DNA of 51,736 nucleotides. Source: Reclinomonas americana ATCC 50394. Its lineage: Eukaryota; Jakobida; Jakobea; Jakobida. Location: the NCBI GenBank assembly GCA_048213135.1, contig PS015261.1, forward strand, positions 38,905 through 90,640, given 5' to 3'. Under the pieces are notes generated by a model that had not been told where the DNA came from, made no database searches, and worked only from the letters and a program-made list of their open reading frames with translations. Each line of letters opens with the position of its first letter. Within the stretch, counting starts at the first letter, position 1. This document shows positions 32,701-43,286 of this stretch, one piece after another. Position numbers and translations under genes: made by a program.

Positions 32701-34402
32701 CCATCCACGCGATGTCCTCAATGTGCAGGTCTCGAGAGATGCTGGTGGCGCGCACAGTCAATGTCGATTGCTGTTCTCTGAAAATGGTGTCTCTCAGCAG
32801 GTCCAGCAGGATGCTGAGATTGAGCAAGTGAAGCGCGAGATTGACGAGGAGCGGAATCGCGCAGCCAACATCGCCCGCATGCGGTATGTGCCTGGTTGAG
32901 ATTGGGAGAGTTGCATGGGTGACCGCTAATCATCTTTCCATGCTGCGCAGCGCCATTGCTCGAGCCAAAGCGTTCAGACAAGAACAGGAGGAGCGACAAC
33001 GACAGATGGAGGAGCAGCGCAAGGTCGCAGAGCTGGAGAAGTGGCGACGACGAGACGAGGTGTGCTCGGATTGTTTCTCATGGCAGCTGTGCGCTCTCCC
33101 TCACTTCACGCACGCAGCGCATCAACCAATTCCTGTCGAAGCAACAGGAGGAGTTTGAGCGCGACAAGGGTATGTCGCGTGCTTGCCAAGTGCATACCAC
33201 CCTCACGACCTCACTGAACCCTCGTGCGTTTCGCAGTCAACCTCAACTCCTCCCCCAGCAAGAGCGGTTCTCCACCAGCGACTCCACCGCCTCCTGCATC
33301 CCGATCGCCTCCACCGCGATCGTCACCACCGCCACCACCACCCCGTCGGTCCGCAGCACCACCTGCAGCTGCCTCTCGGCGGTCGCAGTCCCCGGCTGTC
33401 CAGACGCCATCTCCTCCTCCTCCACCACCACCGCAGCCATCACAACAGCCACAGCAGCATGCCGCCCCAGCTTCTGTGGTCGTCCCGTCTCTCGACCTGT
33501 CTGCGACAACAATGGCGGCGACGGCGGCACCTCCGCGAGGCCGTGCCACGAAACCCAAGGCACCCAAGGTCATCAAGACCGATTCAGCCGCGCGCCAGCC
33601 GTACGTCCCCGATGTGGTGGTTCTCATTCCACCACCCAGGCGAGCCTCTTCGCCTCAAGTGCCGCAGCGCACTGACGCCCCTTCTGCCGACGACACTGCT
33701 GTCACGACGACGACGACGACCACCACCACCACCGCTGCTGCGGCATCAGCACCGAGTGTTGTTGCCACGGATGCACCGCCGGCGTCCAACGAAACGGAGG
33801 CTCCACCGGCACCCGCCGCGAAGCGGCCACAGCCGTCCGCAAAGGCACCCACTGTGGTTGCCATCAAGTCGGTGTCGACACCTACTCCTCCTCTACCGAC
33901 AGCGACTGTGGTGGCCACACCTCCTCTTCCTCCTCCTCAGCCGGCAACAGATGCGACCAGCGCTCGAGAGGACCAGGAGAACACGCGTCCGAGTGGAGCC
34001 ACACCACTGCGCAGTCGCATCCCGGTACCTGGTGCCTCGCGCATACCCACACCGTCGTCGACCAATCGTGCGCCGTCGCGGAGCAAGGTGCCGGCGCCAT
34101 CTCCGGGTCCAGCGCGCTCCGCCACCCCCAAGTCCGAATCCAGCATCGACCATCACACCAGCTCGTCGAGTGATGCGGTGTCGGCGAGCGACTCGCGCCT
34201 GCAGGTGTTGTCACCACTCGCTCCGACCGGCAAGACGGCGCATGCGGCGGCGGCAACGGCGACGGCGGCGACGTCGAACACTACGACCTCGGAATTTGTC
34301 GAGCTGGAGAGGGTACTGGCTGGTGAGGGTGCGGTCGGAACGGATTCAGAACCGCTGACCGCCGAAGACCTGCGCTTGCTGGCCGAACTGGACGACCTGT
34401 GA
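26776..34402 (+). CDS. Very large coiled-coil, low-complexity protein with two SxIP (EB1-binding type) motifs
   Basis: About 20 exons, all in phase. The proposed start is ATG 26776, directly followed by a GTGCAC donor; exon 2 begins at 26838 (LIIRRLPSSPEEHC). The N-terminal third is helical with a polyQ run. Residues coded at 27740-28710 are Ser/Pro-rich. Coiled coils follow (28774-29655: EKVQLQQVLQELRENLQRLE and similar). Next is a long Ala/Pro/Gln-rich and acidic part, a second coiled-coil block (32590-33170: EIEQVKREIDEERNRAANIA) and a Pro/Ser/Thr-rich tail. Near the C-terminus SRIPVPGASRIPTP (34012-34053) gives two SxIP motifs in a basic, Ser/Pro context, the ligand of EB1-family microtubule plus-end proteins. 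The end is LRLLAELDDL. Plus-end tracking is inferred. The 5' end is the weakest part; the span could hold two genes, but no internal stop or promoter-like break is seen. Confidence 0.75.
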
Positions 34403-34470
34403 GTCAATTAATTTATCTCAAAACTAACCCACTCTCATCATCCACAATCATTAGCGGTTTCTCCATTCGT

Positions 34471-37053
34471 TCATCTTCGTCGCGTGGTACGCTTCGGAGG
34501 ACTCATTACTCGTACTCGCTTAGTGGCCGCCACTGCCAGCACTCCCACCGGGTCCGCCCATTCGCCCTCCAGCATTGCTGAGAGAGTCTTGGTGTCGTAA
34601 CGCGACTGGCGCTCCCCGCCAGCTCCTCCGGGCCCGCGTCCGCGGCTCGGCGGTGTGGTGCGCCGGGTTGGGTGGTGTGCGGTCGAAACGAATGCCGGCG
34701 GAGCTTCGGGAGAACCCACTCGACTGTTGCCGGCGGTCGCCGACAGCGGTGGTACGCTGGACGACCTCGTGTGCAGCAGTGTCGTCGGTGAAAAGTGCAC
34801 CGAGTGCTTTGCTCGTCGCGACGGAGACTGCTGGCGAGGCGGCTCTGGCGGCACGTGCACGGCGAGGGTGTCTCGCTCAATCGCTCTGCGCACACCAACA
34901 AGCTGTGAGTCAGCGGAGGAGTTGTGACTAGACGTGAACATGGTCGACTCACTTGGGTTCGGGGCGGGGTGAGTCGGCGGGCGTGTCGCTGGCACTCTGG
35001 CCTGCCGACGTCGCCGCCGAGAGCGCATCGACATTGTCAGCTGGCTGAGCGTCTGCCTCCTTGACAGGCGGCGACGAATGCCGGTGTATTCTGGCGGGGA
35101 GGGTTGGCGTCGGTGGTGGCCTGTCGCCAGGGTCCGCTTCGCCAGTCAAGGTCGTCGTTCGATGCACCAGCGTTGCCTGCACCTCCAGTTGCGCTTGCAA
35201 CCACGCACGTTGTCGCTGCAACTCCTGCACCAGCCGCCTGCACGCGAAGAAGGAATGAGAGGGGGCAGAGGAGATTGACGGTGACGGGAAGATGACGCAC
35301 TCGTATCGCGCGTTCTCGCGTTGCAGATGCTCGACCGCAGGATGGGGTCCGGAGGCTCGCTGTGCAGCGTGTCGCAGGAAGATGACGCTGTCCTCGAGAT
35401 CTCGTACTTGATTATCGCGATCGTCGATGATGGAAACCAGGGCCTCCACGGTTTTGCGGTATTTCTCTGTTTCCAATTCCAGCGCTCTGCGCAGAGCGAG
35501 TAAGGCGACGGTGATGGCTGCTGTTGCGAGAAAAAGGACTCACCGGATGGTCTGCTTCAGTGCGTCGATCTCGCGCCGTCGCTTATCCTGCTCGCGCGAC
35601 AAGTGGAGGGAGTGTGACCGCTGCAGCAATGGCGGTGGCGACGACGACGAAGGCGACGACGAGTGTGATGAGGGCGATAGAGACGAGCCATGCGTGCGAC
35701 CTCGGCGAGTAGCATGCGATGGTGACCACTCGCTGTGCGTTTGTGAACGACTGCGCGCGTGGTTGTGGGTTTCGATGATGCCCGGCGCAGACTGCAAGTG
35801 ATGGATCACTCGTGTCTGGTTCTCCACGTGGTGTTGCAGTCGGCGAAAGATGACATTCGCGAGTTTTCCGAGTGATGGCGAGTTGCGCGAGACCTGCGAC
35901 AGTGGTGTAAACGCGCACGCAAACAAGAGGGTCGACAACGAATGCAGGAAACGCACGTGTTCCAGCATCTCGGTGGTGAACGGTGCAAGGATGTCGATTT
36001 CAAGCTCCACCTTGTCGATGCCACTCGTCGGTGAAGCAGCAGCCAACTCTGTGCGCAGCTGCTGGGCCAATGACTTGGCCAGCGCCGCCACTTGTATCCT
36101 GCGTGATGATTGCATGATCGTCAGTGGCAAGCAGCACAAATGCTGCAGTTCTTCTTCTTGCTCACTCACCGTGTCTCTGCACTCTCCGAATCGTCCTGCA
36201 CGCGAGAGAACATACCAACACACAGTAGGCGAAGCACATGCACCTCCGTTAGGTCACACGAGCGGTCATCGCTGGGAAACGCATGCGTTTCGCGTACCGC
36301 GCTGCTCTTCGCCACTGTTTCCACCTCCTGCAGTCGCTGCAACAACACCTTCAGTGCGGTGGCCTGCGCAACGTCCTCCTCGATCGTCTCGTTGGAGTGC
36401 GATAGTAGCTCTCTGTGGCGATGCGAGGATTGAGGAGCAAGAATCGGAAGCAGTGGAAAACAGTATGCAGGCGCAACACTTGATCCTCCTGTCGCAATGG
36501 AAACTCCCGGCGAAGAGCAGCCACAATGTCGGGCTGCGGGGCCAACAGGTCTTCCACGCCTGTTTCGGCCAAGGCACGGCGTCGAATGCGACTCTCGTCG
36601 GAGAACTGCACACAATTCACAGGGAGAGCGATGTGAGGGCAGCTGAAAACGACGACTTGTGCATCAGCACGACTCACCATTTCGTCGAAACGATTCATCG
36701 CCAAGTGCACAGGGGCGGGGGTGGCGTGATGCGAGAGAGTGGCAGTCGCAGGCTCGTCGAACACCACCGGCGGTGAGAGTGCGTGCACAGGCAGTGAGGC
36801 CCATGCGACAGGATCGCGACAGCCGGCCGGCACAAATCCAGCAACCGCAGGAGCGTACTGCATCAGCACGCTGCTGCCGCCCGCAGCATTCGGTGAAGTG
36901 GGGCTCTTGCGCTGCGCAAGAAAAAGGAGAGTGAGTGAGAGAACACAGATCAGAGCGCGCGAATGGAGTGGTGGAATAAGACACACACACCGGGATTTCT
37001 GGAAAACGCACGGATGCCGCTGTGCGTGCATCTACTGCTGTGGGGCTCGACAT
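34471..37053 (-). CDS. Coiled-coil protein of unknown function
   Basis: Minus-strand gene starting ATG 37053 (MSSPTAVDARTAASVRFPEI, donor GTGTGTG). Following exons encode RKSPTSPNAAGG...; SDESRIRRRALAETGVEDLL; ELLSHSNETIEEDVAQATAL with VLLQRLQEVETVAK; IQVAALAKSLAQQLRTEL with FTTEMLEHVRFLHSLSTLLF; LELETEKYRKTVEALVSIID; RLVQELQRQRAWLQAQLEVQ; and a Ser/Pro/Arg-rich C-terminus ending MSPPKRTTRRR. Junction phases agree; one donor reads GTTGCG (near 36525). The middle is helical with short coiled coils. No domain recognised. It ends 68 bp from the convergent SxIP gene. Basic tail and coiled coils suggest a cytoskeletal or centrosomal role, but that is a guess. Confidence 0.75.
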
Positions 37054-37174
37054 GCCGAGCAGAGACACACACTCTGTGATATGTGGAGGAGGGAGTCCAC
37101 GCTTTTGGTCAATACTATTTGTCTGTTTCTTGGCGGGTCTACAGAAACCGGCGTACATAAATTGATGTATCTCC

Positions 37175-40100
37175 TCACTCCCGATTGCTGTACATCGGGA
37201 GGAAGTGCATGTTGGACGTAATGTCCTCGTCATCCTCGTCGTAGTGGTCGTCGTAGTAGCCGAACTGATCATAGTGACTGTCGTCGTCGTCGTCGTCATC
37301 GTCGTCGTCGAGGTAGTCCCCGTCACCATCTTCCACCATATAGTCGAGATCATGTGGTTGCTCGAGAGGCACGGTTCTGATCAGCATCTTGGGACGGCCT
37401 TGTGCCGGTGCCCATGCAGCTGCCGTGTAGACGTGCATGCCGCTGCCGTCGCCTGACATGGAGCCCTCCAGGTCCTCGAGGGAGTCCACCGAGGGTGCTG
37501 TGCGCGGGAAGGAGTGGGAAGGAGGAGAAGGAGGAGGGGAAGGAGGGGGAAGGAGGGGAAGGAGGGGGAAGGAGGAGAAGGAGGAGGGAAAGAGGGGAAG
37601 GAGGGAAAGAGAGGAAGGGGGGAAGAGAGGGGAAGGGTGGGGGGAAGGGTGAGGGGAAGGGTGAGGGGAAGGGAGGGGGAAGGAGGGAAAGGAGGGGAAG
37701 GAGGGGAAGGAGGGGGACGGAGAAGGGGGAAGGAGAAGGGGCAAGGAGGGGGAAGGGGGGAAGGAGAGGGGAGGAGGGGAAAGAGGGAGAAGGAAGGGAA
37801 GGGGGAGGAGGGGGAAGGGGGGAAGGAGGGGGAAGGAGGGGAAGAGAAGGGGGAACGATAGGGAAGGAGGGGAAGGAGGGGGAAGGAGGAGGAAGAGCGG
37901 GGGAAGAGAAGGGGAAGAGAGGGTGAAGAGAGGGGGAAGGAAGGCAGACGGAAGGAGAAGGAGGTGGCAGGAGGGCGAAGGAGGACAATAGAAGAGAGGG
38001 GAAAGAGACGGAAGAGGGGAGAAGACGAGTAAGCAAGGTCACGTCTTGGTGGTATCCACGCAAAGAGACGCAACGACGATATTCGTCATCCGCTTGGCCA
38101 GCATCATATCGCAGCTGTGCCTCCAACTCGTACGGAGCGCCCACCACGGCATGGCGCAGGGCGAGATACTGGAGCAGTTCGCTCCAGCACGGATCCTGTC
38201 GCAGAAGCCAACCGTTGCCGACGACAATCACCAAATGCTTGGCACTGCGTGCAGTCAGTATTGATGACCAGCAGCAACGACGACAAACGAATGCAGTCGC
38301 CAACGAACCGCGTGATGGCCACATTGAAGCGTTTGGGATTCTTCACAAAGCCGAGCCGGAACTTCTGGTCCACTGTGGCCACCAACTCTGGCTGCGACCG
38401 CACCGTCGACACAATGATAATCGATCGTTCCTGTCCCTGGAACTCTTCTGCGTGGGCGCACTCGTTTCAATGACAACGCCATCACATGTTACACCTCAGC
38501 AGCACTCACTCACCCACACTGCCGACTTTTGGACGCCCAAAGTGCGGTTGGTTGTACACATACTCACGCAGCTTCTGGCATTGTCGGCTGTAGGGCGACA
38601 CAATGCCAACGTCCTCCTCCATGTTGACGTCGCCGCGCATAGCGAGAGCCTCAAGGTACTCGATCACAGCGTTGACTTCGTGGGGATTGTACCACGATGG
38701 ACTGCACACGAAAGAAGTTTGTGAGAGAGATGAGAATCAAGCAGGGCGTGCTGTCGGTGGGGGCATACCTCGTGGCGTCTCGGTTCTCCTGACCGTCGAC
38801 ATGGCGGAAAATCATCGGCACGTCACCGTTCGGAAGCTGCTCCCAGCCAATGAACTTGTCAGTGGCCGCCGGTGGCAGTGAAGCGACGAGCTGCAGAGCG
38901 ATGAAAAATCAGTATTGGGGAGCATGTGAGCGTCATCCTCGTGAGAACACGCACCGTATTGTTGTAAAAGAGGCGCGACGACACGGCGATAATGTCTGGG
39001 TGCGACCGATAGTTGTCGGTGAGGCGCACAATGAGGCTGCTGTTGAACCAGCCGCGTGGATCCACGGCTTGGTACAGCGGGTTGGATTCCACCAGTCGCT
39101 CCAACAGGCTGACACCGTGGTTACCACGCAATGCCAGCGAGGAGTGGATAACGGGTCCTGTGGAGAATGTATGTTGAGTTTTGCAATCACTTACTGAAAG
39201 CATCGTCCTGTTTATCAACACGTACCTAGCTGCTTGGGATCGCCGCCAATCAAGACACGCAGTGGGTGGCGTCGAGAATTGTCATGTGCCGTGTGCAACA
39301 CTGCCATGAGCGGCAGCAGCATTTCGGCCTCGGTGGCGAATCCGTTCTGCGTGAGTGGGCAGAGAGGATTGTCAACAAAGAGGGCATGCAAGAGACACAG
39401 AAGTCCAAACGCACTTCATCAAAGATCAGGTGCGTGAAGCGATCCATGTCGATGCCAATGGATCGCAAGTTGACTGTGTTTCCCCATGACGAAGTCAGCT
39501 TCTCAATGACAAGGCGCACGCTTGGTAGCATTTGCGACTCACATGCGTTTGTGCTGGTGCTGACAATGACTTCGGCATTGTTGATATCTACCACTGGTGG
39601 GATGTAGCACTCGTCGCCCACCACGCGCGAAAACTGCCGCACAACGTCACTCATGTCGGTGGCGAGAGCCGAACGGGATCTGCGCAAGCTTGCAGATGAA
39701 CTTTGTTGCATTTTCTTGGCGACAAAGCAGTGTGGGGGACGCAACACGGCATTGAATCGAAGCAGGCGATTGTGGTTGTGTGGATCGCGGAAGTATTCGC
39801 TCTCCGCAAGCCGCTCAAGCAGCTGGTCGGCGGCACTGAAGGAAGACAGCTGGTGTTTGGAGGAGAAGAAGAAGAAGGAAACATGGATTCGTCGATGGTG
39901 GCCGTACCTATTGGAGGGTGCCACCGCCAAGATGACAACGCCGTCCTCGGGTTTGCGCGGACCACACACGAGCTGCAGAATGATTTCAACGAATACCGAT
40001 GTCTTGCCAGTGCCTGCACACACGAGACGCACAAGCGATTGAGCGAGGATCGGTTGGTTGCCATAGCAGCAACAGACGAGAGAACCTGGTGGACCCCACA

Positions 40101-43036
40101 GAATGAACGGTGTCATGGGCGACTCTGTGTATGTGCAAGTGTGAGTGCAGCGCGCGCATGCGATAGCTTCCATGAGATATTCTCACCGTCGGCTAGAGGC
40201 TGCGTGGCGCTGTCGATGGCTTGTGCTTGCACTGCATTCGGTACGTACCGACCAAAGTACTCGGTCAATTCAGGCAACTGTGCATGCTTTAGTGAGTGAA
40301 GATCCGAAGTGAAGTAGGGAGTGAACAGTGCACCACACCTGTGCACACCACAGCGGTGGCGCATTAGGAAACACAACGGACGAGAGTCTTGCTCGACCCG
40401 CCGGCGTGGTGCGCACATGCTGGAACAGCTTGCAGCTTTCGTACACACTGTGTGGAGAGGCAGGTGAGACTCATGGTGAAGCCAAGAGAGCAGCACTAGC
40501 CACGAACCGTCGAAAGTTGATACGACTCTGCGTGAATTGCACAGTGTACGGCAGAGAGTTGTCAAAAGTGCGCGTGGTCTCGAACAGCACCAAGACGTCC
40601 TTCAGTCGCACAGTGTGCACTCGACCAGACCACACCGAGTCGGAGAGGTGAGCGTGTGCCAGCACAATGTCGCCGCGCACCACAGATGGTCGACCCTCCT
40701 CGAGACCCGGCACCAGCAACGAGTACAAATCCGTGCCGCGAAAGTTCACCTTCCGGAAGGTGACCTGGTCACCAGGGAGGCGGGTTAGTGCAGGGAACCA
40801 AAGAAAGCGACGATAACACGCCAACTGACATGGCTCTGCGTGTACGACAAAAGCTCCTCGCGCTCCGTAATCTCCTCGAATCGCGTCAAGTCGCGCAGTC
40901 GGTCGGCGTAGGCGTCGGCATTTAGGCCGCGGTGCACTGTGTCGGGAGTCAATATCGGCGGATGGAGGAATGAAAACTCATCCACGTCGACGCAACTCAA
41001 TTTGTCCAGTGCTTGCGCTGGTCGAAAGTCGCGCGGAATGCGGTGCTCACCCACAGGAAACACATGCGGCACCTTGCCATACAGTCTGTCCGCCACCACC
41101 ATCACGAAACAAGGTTGAGCTGGGACCAAAGAGCAATACATGGGGGAATTAGCACGCACCCGCATCGCGGCAAGGTCGGTGCCGGAAGCACGTGGCGGTG
41201 GTGGCTCAAGTCGCGGTGAGCGCGAAAGACCACATGGCCGCGGACGGTGATCTTCTGGTTGTTGTTGTCTGGGTCTCGGAACACGAACAGGATCTCGCGC
41301 TCCATGTCGACCGCTGGTTTTGTGCATATTCATCAGCGCGAATGCAACTTGACACAGCAGCAGATCACTTGCTGCTACTCACCGAGTGGATGCAACACAA
41401 GCTTGACAACGACAAAGTGATCGGGCTCAATCACCACATTGTTGGTGAACAGGGCATGCGTGGTCGCATGGCGGAGCTCGGTGCGGATTCGCTGTGGAAG
41501 GATGAGGAGCAGCACTTTGGAAAACTGGAACAGAATAGAAATACACACCGGTCGCAGTTCCACGGCCTCCAGTTCCACCCAGCGGCGTCGGCTATTGCCG
41601 ACAGCTGCTGTAACGTCAACAGGGCGCGCAATCGCCGGAAGTGTGCCGTCTCGCACGGCAGCCAGTTCAATGGTCAGCGCGTTCCCACTGAATGCGGTGG
41701 ACGGATCGCGGTTGGGGAACACCTCCATTCCGTACTGAACTGGTACAGGACCTCGAGGGCGGGCCGGTGGTGGTGGTGGTGGTGGTGGTGCGGCGATCTG
41801 AGGCGGTGGGGGTGGTGGCGGAGGTGGTGGTGGTGGAGGTGGTGGGGGAGGATTCTCTACAAGTGCAGTGTTAGAGATAGGGAGAGGAAGAGAGAGGGAG
41901 GTGGAGGGAGAAAGAGAGAGGGAGGTGGAGGAAGTAGAAGAGTGGAGAGAGATGAGGCAGAAAGAGAGGTGGAGAGAAAGAGTGGTGGAGGAAGGCAGAA
42001 TAAAAGAGAGGTGGAAGGACTGCAAAAGGGAGAGACAGAGATATGGAGACAGAAATGAAAGAAAGGGAAGTGGATGGAGAAAGAGAGAAAGAGAGGTGGA
42101 GGAGGAGAGGTGGAGGACGTGGAAGACAGAGGGGGAGAGAAATGAGCAACAGAGATGTCTGCGGAGAAAAATGAGCTCGAGAGAAAGAGATGTGGAGGAA
42201 GACAGAGAGGCAGAGAGGTGGAAGGATTGCAAGAGGGATAGGGAGAGAGATGGAGACAGAAATGGAAGAAAGGGAGGTGGAGAGAAACAGAAAATGGGAG
42301 GCGGAGGAAGAGGAAGGGAGAGAGGGGGAGAGAGGGGGAGAGGAGAAATGAGAGACGGAAAGGTTGAGGGAGAAAGAGAAAATGGGAGGCGGAGTAAGAG
42401 GGATAAGGAGAGATGGAGAGAAATGAGACAAAGAAAGGGAGTTGGACGGAGAAACAGAGAAGAGAGAAAGAGGAAAGGCACCGACGTGGTTGCGCACTCT
42501 GTTGCACTTTACCAACCAAATCGAACGAGGCGCACAAGCTGCTCGTGTGCATCGTAATGCAGATCCACCAAGCCGGCATTGTGTGCCGCGATCAGCAGCT
42601 GACGCAGCTGTCCGCTAGGCCGTTCTGGCATGCGGCTGCCGACTGACGACCAGCGGACCCAGCCACCAGCATCGTCAGTGGGCTGCTGCTTCTCGACGCC
42701 GCCGGCATCGGCAATCGCCGCCAACAGCGCGAAGAACTTGCTGCTGGGGTACGCAATGTTGGCGCCCTTGCGAACATGCAACAAGCGATACTTGTTGCTC
42801 AGCGCATACAAGAGGTCGCGGAGATGGCCGCAAGTGTATCCTTGGTCACGAAAATGTGCAATCCGTCGCTGCACGGGCGCAGCTGGTGAGAAGAAGCGAA
42901 AGCTGTTGAATCCCACTCCCCCTACACACACCTCATAGTCGACGCGAAGAGCTGGCAGACTGACTTCCTCGTCGAACTCACGCTCCGCATACGACAGAGA
43001 GCACAGCCAGGCAAAGAAGCGCAGCGCGTCTGTCAT
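37175..43036 (-). CDS. MOV10/SDE3-like superfamily 1 RNA helicase
   Basis: First exons: 43036-42932, 42868-42517, 41856-41549, 41524-41383 and 41313-41160. The N-terminus is followed by a long polyproline run (41850-41770), then a MOV10-like beta domain ([20 protein letters not shown]). Helicase motifs in order: I GPPGTGKT (split by an intron, 40086/40013), Ia [20 protein letters not shown] (39415), [44 protein letters not shown] and [22 protein letters not shown]. The tail is strongly acidic (ten Asp in a row near 37300) and ends [11 protein letters not shown]10/SDE3/Armitage helicases act 5' to 3' on RNA in silencing and decay. Motif II reads DENG instead of the usual DEAG. A partial second copy lies next door (43287-46657). 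The family call is firm at UPF1-like level and good at MOV10-like level. Confidence 0.9.
37505..38030 (-). repeat. Polypyrimidine minisatellite intron (GGGAAGGAGG on plus strand)
   Basis: About 500 bases of GGAAGGAGGGG-type units between the last two helicase exons (acceptor GCGCACAG at ~37500; donor GTTGCG at ~38071). C/T lies on the sense strand. Confidence 0.85.
41868..42510 (-). repeat. Purine-rich (plus strand) intron with diverged tandem units
   Basis: An intron of the helicase gene made of GAGAGGTGGAGG, AGAAAGAGAG and GGAAGGACTGCAAAAGGG-like units. The block AGAGGTGGAAGGAYTGCAAR, then AGGGA, occurs at about 42006 and 42216. The sense strand is C/T-rich. Long open frames cross it but are compositional. 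Confidence 0.75.
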
Positions 43037-43286
43037 GGTGTCACCACGCTAGCAGTTGGCGGGAAAGAGACTGTGCGGGTCAGGTGAGTAACGAGAGGCC
43101 ACCATGGCACTTAAGCAGTGAGACTCGGTAGTCACTCACTCAGTCTCTCACTTCTCGCAAAATGATGCAAATGCAAGTAAGAAACGGTCGACTTTGTTCG
43201 AATCGGTGCCAGCACTATATATTGCAGGTACTAATCGCAGCATTTTTTCTCTATCGTGTGGCAAAAAAAGCAGTGACCTCACTCAC

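Noticed and set aside
37350-38324. 324-codon minus frame joining two helicase exons
   Set aside because: It reads through a polypyrimidine intron as Pro/Ser/Phe repeats; the splice sites on both sides are good.
41857-42557. Long open frames on both strands in the G/A-rich block
   Set aside because: Pure low-complexity Arg/Glu or Ser/Leu/Pro translation of a helicase-gene intron.
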